Assembly: GCA_049653005.1 (NCBI GenBank)
Contig: JBASFL010000028.1
Span: 62,001 to 126,000, forward strand
Length of the DNA: 64,000 nt
Source of the DNA: UBA2334 sp049653005
GTDB lineage: Bacteria; Pseudomonadota; Gammaproteobacteria; Burkholderiales; Burkholderiaceae_C
Reading direction: 5' to 3'
Within the stretch, counting starts at the first letter, position 1. Every line of letters starts with the position of its first letter. Shown one piece after another: positions 7,565-16,113 of the stretch. The notes beneath the pieces were generated by a model, which searched no databases, was not told the origin of the DNA, and saw only the letters and a list, made by a program, of their open reading frames with translations. The position numbers and the translations under genes were made by a program.

Positions 7565-10411
7565 ATGAACGACCAGTCTCAAGCCCTGCCAGACACCCTG
7601 CTGACCACCCAACCGGGTGCCCCACGCCCCACCTTGCTGTTGGTGGATGGCTCCAGCTACCTCTACCGCGCCTTTCACGCCATGCCCGACCTGCGCGCCG
7701 TGCCCGGCGACCCCGGCAGCCCCCCCACTGGGGCCATACGCGGCATGGTCAACATGCTGCAAAGCCTGCGCAAAGAGGTGCCCGCGCAACACGTGGCCTG
7801 TGTGTTCGATGCCTCAGGCCCCACCTTCCGTGACGCGTTGTACCCCGATTACAAAGCCCAGCGGGCCCCCATGCCCGATGACCTGCGCGCGCAGATCGAG
7901 CCCATCCACGAGGTGGTGCGCCTGTTGGGTTGGGCCGTGCTGAACGTGCCCGGGGTGGAGGCCGATGACGTGATCGGCACCCTGGCGCGCGCGGGCGAGG
8001 CGCAAGGTTTTGACGTGGTGGTGTCCAGCGGCGACAAAGACCTGGCGCAACTGGTCACGCCACACATCACCATCATCGACACCATGAACGGCAAACGCCG
8101 TGATTTGGCCGGGGTAGAGGCCGAGTTTGGCGTTCCTGCGCGGCTGATGATCGACTACCAGACCCTGGTGGGTGACACGGTGGACAACGTGCCCGGTGTG
8201 CCCAAAGTGGGGCCCAAAACCGCCGCCAAGTGGCTGCAAGAATTCGGCAGCCTGGACGCGCTGGTGGCCCGTGCGGGCGAAATCAAAGGCGTGGCGGGCG
8301 AGAACCTGCGCAACGCACTGGGCTGGTTGCCCACCGGGCGCAGCCTGGTCACCATCAAAACCGATTGCGACCTGAACGGTTTTGTGCCGGGCTTGCCCAG
8401 TCTCGATTCCGTAGCTGTCAGCGCAGAGCAGACAAGCGCTTTGGCCGATTTTTATGCCAAATTTGGCTTCAAGGGCCTGGCCCAGGCCGCCACCGCCCGC
8501 CTGGGCGCTGCCGCACCCACACCCGCGCCTGCCGATGCCGCACCCAAGACAACAGCGCGCGGTGAAAGCGGCGATTTGTTTGCCGAGATCTCTGAGCCCA
8601 CCCCCAGCACCCTGGTGTGCGACACCGTGCTGGACTGGCCCACCTTCGACGCCTGGCTGGCCCGTGTGCAGGCGGCAGAACTCACCGCGCTGGACACCGA
8701 AACCACGTCGCTGAATGAAATGCTGGCCGAGGTGGTGGGCATCAGCCTGTGTGTGGCGCCCGGCCACGCGGCTTACATCCCACTGGCCCACAACGGCCCC
8801 GACGCGCCGGAGCAATTGCCCCGCGACGAGGTGCTGGCCCGCCTGAAACCCTGGCTGGAAAACCCCGCTGCGAAAAAGCTGGGCCAACACGTCAAATACG
8901 ACCGGCATGTGCTGGCCAACCACGGCATTGAGGTGCAGGGCTACGCGCACGACACCATGCTGCAAAGTTACGTGCTGGAGGTGCACAAGCCCCACGGCTT
9001 GAGCAGCCTGGCCGAGCGCCACCTGGGCCGCAGCGGCATCACCTACGAAGACCTGTGTGGCAAAGGCGCGCACCAAATTCCATTCGCGCAGGTGGACGTG
9101 GCCAAAGCCGCCGAATACTCGTGCGAAGACGCCGACCAAACCCTGGCCGTGCACCAGGTGCTGTGGCCGCAACTGGCCGCCCACGACACGCTGGCCTTTG
9201 TGTACCAGCTCGAAATGGACAGCAGCGAGGCGCTGTACCGCATCGAGCGCAACGGCGTGCTGATCGACGCGCCCACGCTGGCCACGCAAAGCCACGAACT
9301 GGGCCAACGCATCTTGCAGCTGGAAACCGAGGCCTACGAGATTGCCGGGCAGCCTTTCAACCTGGCGTCTCCGAAGCAATTGGGCGAAATTTTCTTTGAC
9401 AAGCTGGGCCTGCCCGTCATCAAGAAAACCGCCACCGGCGCACGCAGCACCGACGAAGAGGTGCTGGAAAAACTGGCTGAGGACTACCCACTGCCCGCCA
9501 AGCTGCTGGAGCACCGCAGCCTGAGCAAACTCAAAGGCACCTACACCGACAAGCTGGCCCAACTGGCGCACCCACGCACGGGCAGGGTGCACACCCACTA
9601 CGCCCAGGCCGTGGCCGTGACCGGCCGCCTGAGCAGCAACGACCCCAACTTGCAAAACATTCCCGTGCGCACCGCAGAAGGCCGCCGCGTGCGCGAGGCC
9701 TTTGTGGCCCCGGCCGGTTGCCTGATTGCCAGCGCCGACTACAGCCAGATCGAGCTGCGCATCATGGCCCACATCAGCGGCGACGCGGCCTTGCTCAAGG
9801 CCTTTGCCGACGGGCTGGACGTGCACCGTGCCACGGCAGCCGAGGTGTTTGGCATTGGCGTGGAGCAGGTCAGCAGCGAGCAGCGGCGCTACGCCAAGGT
9901 CATCAACTTCGGCCTCATTTACGGCATGAGCGGGTTTGGCCTGGCCAAGGCGCTGGGCATTGACAACACGGCGGCCAAAAACTACATCCAGCGCTACTTT
10001 GAACGGTTTGCCGGGGTGAAGCAGTACATGGATGACACCCGCGCCCAGGCCAAGGCGCAGGGCTACGTGGAAACCGTGTTTGGCCGGCGCCTGTACCTGC
10101 CCGAAATCAACAGCCCCAACGGCCCGCGCCGGGCGGGGGCCGAGCGCGCCGCCATCAACGCGCCCATGCAAGGCACGGCGGCCGACCTCATCAAACTCAG
10201 CATGGTGGCGGTGCAGCGGGTGCTGGACGAACAGCAGCGCGCCACCAAAATCATCATGCAGGTGCACGACGAACTGGTGTTCGAGGTGCCCGAGTCAGAG
10301 GTGGATTGGCTGCGCACCGAGGTGCCCCGCCTGATGGCCGGTGTGGCCCAGCTGAAGGTGCCGCTGCTGGCCGAGGTGGGCGTGGGCCCCAACTGGGAAA
10401 AAGCGCATTGA
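7565..10411 (+). CDS. polA: DNA polymerase I
   Basis: 948-residue repair and Okazaki-fragment polymerase. The 5'-nuclease domain is about residues 1-300 (start of domain LLLVDGSSYLYRAFHA), the 3'-5' exonuclease about 355-540, and the polymerase about 560-948. The exonuclease keeps DTETT and YSCED; in the motif GQHVKYD a His replaces the Asn of the E. coli GQNLKYD. Polymerase motif A is DYSQIELR, motif B is RRYAKVINFGLIYG, and motif C is MQVHDELVF. The ATG at 7565 fits the family N-terminus. The linker after the nuclease domain (residues about 283-297) overlaps a copy of the window's dispersed repeat. A strong terminator follows. Confidence 0.97.
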   Translation: MNDQSQALPDTLLTTQPGAPRPTLLLVDGSSYLYRAFHAMPDLRAVPGDPGSPPTGAIRGMVNMLQSLRKEVPAQHVACVFDASGPTFRDALYPDYKAQRAPMPDDLRAQIEPIHEVVRLLGWAVLNVPGVEADDVIGTLARAGEAQGFDVVVSSGDKDLAQLVTPHITIIDTMNGKRRDLAGVEAEFGVPARLMIDYQTLVGDTVDNVPGVPKVGPKTAAKWLQEFGSLDALVARAGEIKGVAGENLRNALGWLPTGRSLVTIKTDCDLNGFVPGLPSLDSVAVSAEQTSALADFYAKFGFKGLAQAATARLGAAAPTPAPADAAPKTTARGESGDLFAEISEPTPSTLVCDTVLDWPTFDAWLARVQAAELTALDTETTSLNEMLAEVVGISLCVAPGHAAYIPLAHNGPDAPEQLPRDEVLARLKPWLENPAAKKLGQHVKYDRHVLANHGIEVQGYAHDTMLQSYVLEVHKPHGLSSLAERHLGRSGITYEDLCGKGAHQIPFAQVDVAKAAEYSCEDADQTLAVHQVLWPQLAAHDTLAFVYQLEMDSSEALYRIERNGVLIDAPTLATQSHELGQRILQLETEAYEIAGQPFNLASPKQLGEIFFDKLGLPVIKKTATGARSTDEEVLEKLAEDYPLPAKLLEHRSLSKLKGTYTDKLAQLAHPRTGRVHTHYAQAVAVTGRLSSNDPNLQNIPVRTAEGRRVREAFVAPAGCLIASADYSQIELRIMAHISGDAALLKAFADGLDVHRATAAEVFGIGVEQVSSEQRRYAKVINFGLIYGMSGFGLAKALGIDNTAAKNYIQRYFERFAGVKQYMDDTRAQAKAQGYVETVFGRRLYLPEINSPNGPRRAGAERAAINAPMQGTAADLIKLSMVAVQRVLDEQQRATKIIMQVHDELVFEVPESEVDWLRTEVPRLMAGVAQLKVPLLAEVGVGPNWEKAH
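8412..8455 (-). repeat. dispersed repeat, candidate copy inside polA
   Basis: It contains CAGACAAGCGC followed by TTTGGCC, shared with the copies at 47378 and 53198, flanked by TAGCTGTCAGCGC. It lies in the linker between the 5'-nuclease and exonuclease domains and keeps the frame. This is a weaker match than the intergenic copies. Confidence 0.4.
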
Positions 10412-10437
10412 GGGCTGGTGGGCTGTAAATTTGCAAT

Positions 10438-10473
10438 AAAAAAGCCCGCCAGCGCTTTGCTGGCGGGCTTTTT
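10438..10473. terminator. rho-independent terminator between polA and the chemotaxis receptor
   Basis: A perfect 10-bp stem GCCCGCCAGC / GCTGGCGGGC with loop GCTTT, preceded by A6 and followed by T5. It can stop both convergent genes. Confidence 0.92.
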
Positions 10474-10486
10474 CAGCTATTGAATT

Positions 10487-12052
10487 TCAAAGCTTGAAAG
10501 TGCCCACCACCTCGGTGAGTTGACGCGCCTGGTCTTGCAGCGAGGCCGCCGCCGCCGAGGCTTCTTCCACCAGCGCGGCGTTTTGCTGCGTCACGCCGTC
10601 CATCAGCGCCACCGCCTGGTTGATTTGCGAAATACCTTCCGCCTGTTCGCCGCTGCTGCTGGAAATTTCGCGCATCAGCGCCGTCACGCGTTCGATGCTG
10701 GCCACAATTTCTTTCATGGTGGCCCCGGCCTCGTCCACCTGCTGCGTGCCGCTGGCCACTTTGTTGACCGAGTCGTCGATCAGGGTTTTGATTTCTTTCG
10801 CGGCCGTGGACGAACGCTGGGCCAGGCTGCGCACTTCCGACGCCACCACCGCAAAGCCCCGGCCCTGCTCGCCGGCGCGGGCGGCTTCAACCGCGGCGTT
10901 CAGGGCCAGGATGTTGGTTTGGAAGGCAATGCTGTCGATCACGGCAATGATGTCCACGATCTTGCGCGAGCTGGTGTTGATCTCGTCCATGGTGTGCACC
11001 ACCTGGCCCACCACGTTGCCGCCTTTCACCGCCACGCCCGAGGCCTCTTCGGCCATGTGGTTGGCCTGGGCGGCGTTTTCAGCGTTGAGCTTCACGGTGC
11101 TGTTCAGCTCTTCGGTGGCGGCCGCGGTTTCTTCCAGCGAGCTGGCTTGTTGCTCGGTGCGGCCCGACAAATCGAGCGTGCCCGCGGCCACCTGGCTGGC
11201 GGCGCTGGCGATCGAGTCTGAGCCGGAAATGACCCGCGTGATCAGCTGGCGCAGGTTGTTTTGCATGGTCGCCATCTGGCGCAGCAGGTGGGTGATCTCG
11301 TCGTTGCCATCGGCCACCACGTTGTGCCGCAGGTCGCCTTGGGCAATGGCGGTGGCGGTGTCATCGGCGTCGGCAAACCCTTTGGACATGCGGCGCAGCG
11401 TCATCACCATCAACAGCGTCATGGGGACCGCGCCCAACAGCACGATGGCCGCAAAAATCCACTTGCTCCGCTCGTGGCGCGCATCGGCGGCAGCGGTTTC
11501 TTCCAGCGCCTGGGTGGACTGGAACTTGACCAGGTCGGACATGCTTTTTTCGAACGCCGCCCCTTCGGTGCGCCCGGCCACCAGGAAGGTGTTCATGGTG
11601 GTGGGGCTGAAGTCGCCTTTCTTGATGGCGTCCATGACCTCGTCGCGTTTGGTTTGCCACGCTTTGCGGGTGGCCATCATGGCGTCGATCAGGGCTTTTT
11701 CGTCGGCGCCCATGTCGCGTTCGAGCACGGTTTTTTGTGCGGCGTCGTTGTCGGCTTTGAGTTTGGCCACGTTTTCCAGGTGCAAGTCCACCGGGTGGCC
11801 GTGGATGCTCAGCAGCGGGGAGTCGGGGGCGTGTTGGAACATCAACAGCATTTCCATGCGGTTGACCAGGTAGCCCCGTCGCATTTGCGCCACGGCAACG
11901 GCGGCTTCCATCCGGTCTTTGTGCACGTGTTCCAGTGCGTCCCGTGCCGATTTCATGCCCGTGAAACCGGTGGCCATCGCCACGATGAACACGGCCCAAT
12001 ACACCACCACCACGGCCCACACCCGCTGGGTGAGCTTGAAGCTGTCAAACAT
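10487..12052 (-). CDS. methyl-accepting chemotaxis protein
   Basis: 521-residue receptor that relays a periplasmic signal to CheA/CheW. Membrane segments lie at about residues 10-30 and 196-219 around a mostly helical four-helix-bundle-like sensor domain. A HAMP region follows and then the signalling domain, with the hairpin-tip sequence EAARAGEQGRGFAVVASEVRSLAQRS. The C-terminus ends at VVGTFKL with no NWETF-type CheR/CheB tether. The ATG at 12052 is preferred to the upstream one because it lies just before the first membrane helix. No che genes are in the window, so the ligand is unknown. The gene is divergent from the H-NOX gene, leaving the pairing of the two unproven. Confidence 0.93.
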   Translation of the reverse strand: MFDSFKLTQRVWAVVVVYWAVFIVAMATGFTGMKSARDALEHVHKDRMEAAVAVAQMRRGYLVNRMEMLLMFQHAPDSPLLSIHGHPVDLHLENVAKLKADNDAAQKTVLERDMGADEKALIDAMMATRKAWQTKRDEVMDAIKKGDFSPTTMNTFLVAGRTEGAAFEKSMSDLVKFQSTQALEETAAADARHERSKWIFAAIVLLGAVPMTLLMVMTLRRMSKGFADADDTATAIAQGDLRHNVVADGNDEITHLLRQMATMQNNLRQLITRVISGSDSIASAASQVAAGTLDLSGRTEQQASSLEETAAATEELNSTVKLNAENAAQANHMAEEASGVAVKGGNVVGQVVHTMDEINTSSRKIVDIIAVIDSIAFQTNILALNAAVEAARAGEQGRGFAVVASEVRSLAQRSSTAAKEIKTLIDDSVNKVASGTQQVDEAGATMKEIVASIERVTALMREISSSSGEQAEGISQINQAVALMDGVTQQNAALVEEASAAAASLQDQARQLTEVVGTFKL

Positions 12053-12195
12053 ATGTCTTCCTTGGTATTTCCCAACACGCGGCAACCCAACGGGGTACAC
12101 CACTCCAGTCAACAAACAGAATAGCACCCAGCCTGCTATCACAAAAGCAAAAAAACCAATGCCCAAGCCCCGCAATCACGGGGTTTGCGCAGGGC

Positions 12196-12209
12196 TTGAC
12201 ACAGGTCAA
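12196..12209. promoter_or_regulatory. candidate FNR/CRP-family site (TTGAC-N4-GTCAA)
   Basis: The sequence TTGACACAGGTCAA is a perfect 14-bp palindrome of the FNR/ANR/DNR type (consensus TTGAT-N4-ATCAA). It lies 87-100 bp upstream of the H-NOX start and about 145 bp upstream of the chemotaxis receptor. Low oxygen or nitric oxide control is inferred. Confidence 0.45.
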
Positions 12210-12295
12210 ACCCGTGGCCCGGAGGGTGCCTCGGGTGCCATACTTAAGACCGCATTAATACAAAGGCACCTCCCCACTTTTCGAAAGGCCACGCC

Positions 12296-12823
12296 ATGAA
12301 AGGCATTGTGTTCACCGAGTTCGTTGACATGGTGGCGGCCCGGTTTTCGGCTGACATGGTGGACGACATCATCGAAGACGCCGCTTTGCCCAGTGGCGGT
12401 GCGTACACGGCCGTGGGCACCTACGACCACGCCGAGCTGGTGGCCATGGTGGCGGCGCTGTCACAGCGCTCGGGCGTGGCGGTGCCCGAGCTGGTGCGTG
12501 CGTTTGGCCGGCACATGTTCGGCCGGTTTCACGCCGGCTACCCAGCGTTTTTCGAAGGCATCAGCGGGGCCCTGCCATTTTTGGCGGGCATTGAAGACGT
12601 GATCCACGCCGAGGTGCTGAAGCTCTACCCCGACGCCCAGCTGCCCCGGTTCGAGTGCACCCAATTGCCCAACGGCCTGGCCATGGTGTACCGCTCGCCC
12701 CGCCACTTTGACGACCTGGCGCTGGGCCTGATCGAAGGGGCGGTGGCGCACTGGGGCGGTGGCTATGCCATTGCCCGAGAGCCGTTTGAAGACGGCACCC
12801 GTTTCACGCTCACGGCGGTGTGA
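12296..12823 (+). CDS. H-NOX heme nitric-oxide sensor protein
   Basis: 175 residues, the usual length of a stand-alone H-NOX. The start MKGIVFTEF is typical. The likely proximal heme ligand is His104 in DVIHAEVLKLYPDAQLPRF, and the heme-carboxylate motif YxSxR is Tyr132-Ser134-Arg136. I see no Tyr in the segment after that motif where O2-binding H-NOX proteins carry the distal Tyr, which suggests NO rather than O2 sensing (inference). A good ribosome site (GAAAGG) precedes the ATG. Its stop is 7 bp from the start of a hybrid histidine kinase gene, the classic H-NOX signalling partner. A candidate FNR-like box lies upstream. Confidence 0.92.
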   Translation: MKGIVFTEFVDMVAARFSADMVDDIIEDAALPSGGAYTAVGTYDHAELVAMVAALSQRSGVAVPELVRAFGRHMFGRFHAGYPAFFEGISGALPFLAGIEDVIHAEVLKLYPDAQLPRFECTQLPNGLAMVYRSPRHFDDLALGLIEGAVAHWGGGYAIAREPFEDGTRFTLTAV

Positions 12824-12830
12824 GCGCCCG

Positions 12831-14228
12831 GTGAGCCATACGCCCACACCCCCACCCACCGCACCGCCCGAGCCCGGTGCCGATGCCCTGGCCGCGCTGG
12901 AGGCGCGCTACCAGGCCCGCCTGGCGCGCGAGCGCAGCGCACGCCAGCAGGCCGAAAAGCTGCTGGAGGACCGCAGCCTGGCGCTGTACCAAGCCAACCA
13001 GGCCTTGCAGGCATCGGCCAGCAGCCTGGAGCAACAGGTGCGCGAGCGCACGCATGCCCTGCAAGCCGCGTTGACGGCGGCCGAGGCGGCCACCGTGGCC
13101 AAAAGCCGGTTTCTGGCCACCATGAGCCACGAAATTCGCACCCCCATGAACGGCATTTTGGGACTGAGCGAGTTGTTGCTGAAAACCCCGCTGAACGGCG
13201 AACAGGCCCACTTCGCCCAGACCATCCAGCACTCGGGTGAAAGCCTGTTGGTGCTGCTCAATGACATCCTCGATTTCTCAAAAATCGAGGCCGGGCAGCT
13301 CAGCCTGGAGCGTGCGCCCACCGGCCCTGGCGACGAACTGCGCCACGCATTCGCGCTGCTGGCACCCCAAGCCCAGGCCAAGGGCCTGGCCTTCACGCAC
13401 AGCGTGGCACCCGGGGTGCCTGACACGGTGTGGGGCGACGCCTTGCGGCTTCGCCAGGTGTGGCTGAACCTGCTGGGCAACGCGGTGAAATTCACCGCGC
13501 GGGGCAGCGTCAGCGCCACGCTTGCCACCAGCACCACCCAGCCCGGCTGGCTTCAAGCCCGCGTGACCGACACCGGCGTGGGCGTGCCGCCCGAGGCCCA
13601 GGCACGCATCTTTCAGCCTTTCGTCCAGGCCGACAACTCGGTCACCCGCCAGTTCGGGGGCACCGGGTTGGGGCTGGTCATTTCGCGCCGCATCGTCGAG
13701 TTGATGGGCGGCCGCATGTGGGTGGAGAGCACACCCGGCCAGGGCAGCACGTTTGGCTTTGAGTGGCCGGTGCAAGCGGTGGACGCCACCGATGCAGCCC
13801 GCCCGGCAACCCCCGGGGCACCGCCGGGGGTGGGCCGTTCCCTGCCGCCTTTGCCCCCTTTGAGGGTGCTGCTGGTGGAAGACCACCCCGTCAACCGCCA
13901 GTTGGCCCTGGCCCAGCTCAAGGTGCTGGGCGTGGCCGATGTGGACGTGGCCCAAGACGGCGAGTTGGCACTGGAGCGCCTGCGACACCGTGCCTATGAC
14001 GTGGTGCTGATGGACATGCAAATGCCCCGCCTGGATGGCCTGGCCGCCACCCGGGTGCTGCGCCAACTGCCGCTGCCCGCCCAGCCCTGGGTGGTGGCCA
14101 TGACGGCCAATGCGTTTGAGGAAGACCGGCGGGCGTGCCTGGCCGCGGGCATGAACGATTTCGTGTCCAAACCCGCCACCGTGACCACTTTGCGCAGCGC
14201 CTTCACGCGGTTTTTGGAAAGCCGATAG
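12831..14228 (+). CDS. hybrid sensor histidine kinase with receiver domain (H-NOX partner)
   Basis: 465 residues from a GTG start. A Pro-rich head and a coiled coil (about residues 20-90) lead into the HisKA domain with the phospho-acceptor His100 (MSHEIRTPMNG). The HATPase domain follows (NLLGNAVKFT, DTGVGVPPEAQARIFQPF, GTGLGLVISRRIVELMGG). A C-terminal receiver domain carries VEDHPVN and the phospho-Asp in VVLMDMQMP. There is no membrane segment and no PAS or GAF domain, so input must come from another protein, most likely the H-NOX encoded 7 bp upstream. The receiver has no output domain, so a further phosphotransfer partner outside the window is expected. An upstream in-frame ATG inside the H-NOX gene was rejected. 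Confidence 0.92.
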   Translation: MSHTPTPPPTAPPEPGADALAALEARYQARLARERSARQQAEKLLEDRSLALYQANQALQASASSLEQQVRERTHALQAALTAAEAATVAKSRFLATMSHEIRTPMNGILGLSELLLKTPLNGEQAHFAQTIQHSGESLLVLLNDILDFSKIEAGQLSLERAPTGPGDELRHAFALLAPQAQAKGLAFTHSVAPGVPDTVWGDALRLRQVWLNLLGNAVKFTARGSVSATLATSTTQPGWLQARVTDTGVGVPPEAQARIFQPFVQADNSVTRQFGGTGLGLVISRRIVELMGGRMWVESTPGQGSTFGFEWPVQAVDATDAARPATPGAPPGVGRSLPPLPPLRVLLVEDHPVNRQLALAQLKVLGVADVDVAQDGELALERLRHRAYDVVLMDMQMPRLDGLAATRVLRQLPLPAQPWVVAMTANAFEEDRRACLAAGMNDFVSKPATVTTLRSAFTRFLESR

Positions 14229-14265
14229 CATTGCGCCGCCCTTCATTCCCACAGGAGCCCTCACC

Positions 14266-15165
14266 GTGCTGAAAACCGATCAAGTGTCCGACCTCCAGGC
14301 CCTGGTGCCCGGCCAGTCCACCGAACAAGGGGCCACCCGGCGCACCGCGCTCAAAGCCGCTTTGGGCGTGGGGTATGCCGCCTCGGTGTCGCCCATCATG
14401 GCGCAGACCGCCCTCAAAACCGGTGCCGAGGGCCTGACCGTGGGCGAGGTGACGATTGACGTGAACGGCTACGCCATGCCCGCCTACCGCGCCGCGCCCG
14501 CAGGCAAAACCAACCTGCCGGTGGTGCTGGTGTTGTCTGAAATTTTTGGCGTGCACGAATACATTGCCGACACCGCCCGCCGCTTTGCCAAAGCCGGTTA
14601 CCTGGCCATTGCCCCAGAGCTGTTCGTGCGCCAGGGCGATGCGCAGGGCTACTCTGAAATGGCCAAGCTGATCGCCGATGTCATCTCCAAAGTGCCCGAC
14701 GCGCAGGTGATGGCCGACCTGGACGCCACCGTGGCCTGGGCCGGTGCAAACGGCGGCAACCTGAAGAAGGTGGGCATCACCGGCTTTTGCTGGGGGGGCC
14801 GCCAAACCTGGATGTATGCCGCCCACAGCAAACACATCAAGGCCGGTGTGGCCTGGTACGGCCGCCTGACGGGCCAGACCAATGCCCTGAGCCCCCAACA
14901 CCCCATGGACGTGGTGGGCAAGCTCAACGGCCCTGTGCTGGGGCTGTACGGCGCGGCCGACACCGGCATTCCGGTGAACACGGTGGCCGCCATGCAAGAG
15001 GCGCTGGCCACGGGCTCTGCCGCTGCCAAGGCCTCCACCTTTGTGCTGTACCCCGACGCCCCCCACGCCTTTCACGCCGACTACCGCCCCAGCTACCGCA
15101 AGGGCCCAGCCGATGACGGCTGGCAGCGTGCCCTGGCCTGGTTCAAAACGCACGGCGTCGCCTGA
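14266..15165 (+). CDS. dienelactone hydrolase family protein, possibly exported
   Basis: 299-residue alpha/beta hydrolase from a GTG start with an AGGAG site 8 bp upstream. The dienelactone-hydrolase triad is visible: Cys175 in GFCWGGR, Asp232 in GAADTGIP and His267 in DAPHAFH, with the usual Glu in LSEIFGVHEY. A twin-arginine-like stretch (TRRTALKAALG, about residues 24-34) ending MAQTA suggests Tat export, unusual for a classical cytoplasmic DLH. No aromatic-degradation genes surround it, so the natural substrate is unknown. A terminator follows. Confidence 0.85.
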   Translation: MLKTDQVSDLQALVPGQSTEQGATRRTALKAALGVGYAASVSPIMAQTALKTGAEGLTVGEVTIDVNGYAMPAYRAAPAGKTNLPVVLVLSEIFGVHEYIADTARRFAKAGYLAIAPELFVRQGDAQGYSEMAKLIADVISKVPDAQVMADLDATVAWAGANGGNLKKVGITGFCWGGRQTWMYAAHSKHIKAGVAWYGRLTGQTNALSPQHPMDVVGKLNGPVLGLYGAADTGIPVNTVAAMQEALATGSAAAKASTFVLYPDAPHAFHADYRPSYRKGPADDGWQRALAWFKTHGVA

Positions 15166-15202
15166 CGGCGGCACTTGCCCGGCGCGCTACACTGGCGCCA
15201 AA

Positions 15203-15233
15203 GAAAAAACCGCCGAGCCTCGGCGGTTTTTTT
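15203..15233 (+). terminator. rho-independent terminator after the hydrolase gene
   Basis: An ACCGCCG / CGGCGGT stem flanked by A6 and T7, between the hydrolase gene and the ZIP transporter gene. Confidence 0.85.
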
Positions 15234-15244
15234 ATGCATTTTCA

Positions 15245-15281
15245 GGCCCTGGCGCTTGATGGTATTCAACAGTTCGCTATG
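15245..15281 (+). repeat. dispersed GCGCTTG repeat, copy 1
   Basis: CTGGCGCTTGATGGTATTCA followed by ACAGTTCGCTAT, directly before and into the start codon of the ZIP transporter. It matches the copies at 17926 and 41372 closely. Confidence 0.7.
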
Positions 15282-16088
15282 ACCCTTATTCTGATTTTGC
15301 TGGGCACCGTGGCCGCCGGGGTGGGCAGTGTGTGGGTGGCGGCCGTGCTGAGTTTTGCCATGCTGGCGCGCTACACCGCCCACATGCTCAGCCTGGCGGC
15401 GGGCGCCTTGCTGGCCACGGCGTTCATGCACCTGTTGCCCGAGGCGTTCGAGTCTGCCGCCGGGGCACACGACCTGTTTGCTTTGCTGCTGGGCGGGCTG
15501 GTGTTTTTCTTTTTGCTCGACAAAGCCGAGCTGTACCACCACGGGCACGAACACAGCCATGCACCGCATGACCACGCCCCTGCCCATCACCACGGTCAGG
15601 GCCACGACCACCACAGCCACGACCACCACCCGCCCGAACGCATGGGCGGGGGCTGGGCTGTGCTGGCGGGCGACAGCGTGCACGCATTTGGCGATGGCAT
15701 TTTGATTGCATCGGCCTTCCTGGCCGACTGGAAGCTGGGCCTGGTCACCGCGCTGGCAGTGCTGGCGCACGAGGTGCCGCACCACATGGGCGACCTGGTG
15801 GTGCTGCGCCACACCGTGGGCACGCAGCGCGCCGCGCTGGTGAAGGTGTCGTTGGCGGGCACGGTCACCGCCATCGGTGGGCTGGTGGGCTACTTTCTCG
15901 TCAGCGAGCTGGCGGAGCAACTGCCCTATTTCCTGGTGGTGGCGTCCAGCAGCTTCATCTACGTGGCGCTGGCCGACCTGATTCCCCAGCTGCAAAAACG
16001 CCTGAACCTGGCCGACACGCTGGCGCAGCTGGCCTGGCTGTTGGTGGGCATGGGGCTGGTGGCGCTGGTCAGCCGCTTGGCGCACTGA
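15279..16088 (+). CDS. ZIP-family divalent metal transporter
   Basis: 269-residue inner-membrane protein with about seven or eight membrane segments. A strongly His-rich cytoplasmic loop (about residues 86-120) precedes the metal-site helices. Helix IV has DSVHAFGDGILIASAF (HxxxDG-type) and helix V has LAHEVPHHMGD (HExPH), the ZIP metal-binding motifs. It would import zinc, iron or another divalent cation; the metal cannot be decided from sequence. The ATG at 15279 is preferred to an in-frame ATG at 15234, because the longer N-terminus would be encoded by the dispersed repeat. Confidence 0.92.
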   Translation: MTLILILLGTVAAGVGSVWVAAVLSFAMLARYTAHMLSLAAGALLATAFMHLLPEAFESAAGAHDLFALLLGGLVFFFLLDKAELYHHGHEHSHAPHDHAPAHHHGQGHDHHSHDHHPPERMGGGWAVLAGDSVHAFGDGILIASAFLADWKLGLVTALAVLAHEVPHHMGDLVVLRHTVGTQRAALVKVSLAGTVTAIGGLVGYFLVSELAEQLPYFLVVASSSFIYVALADLIPQLQKRLNLADTLAQLAWLLVGMGLVALVSRLAH

Positions 16089-16113
16089 CCCAACGCCGGG
16101 GCGGCTGGTTGCT

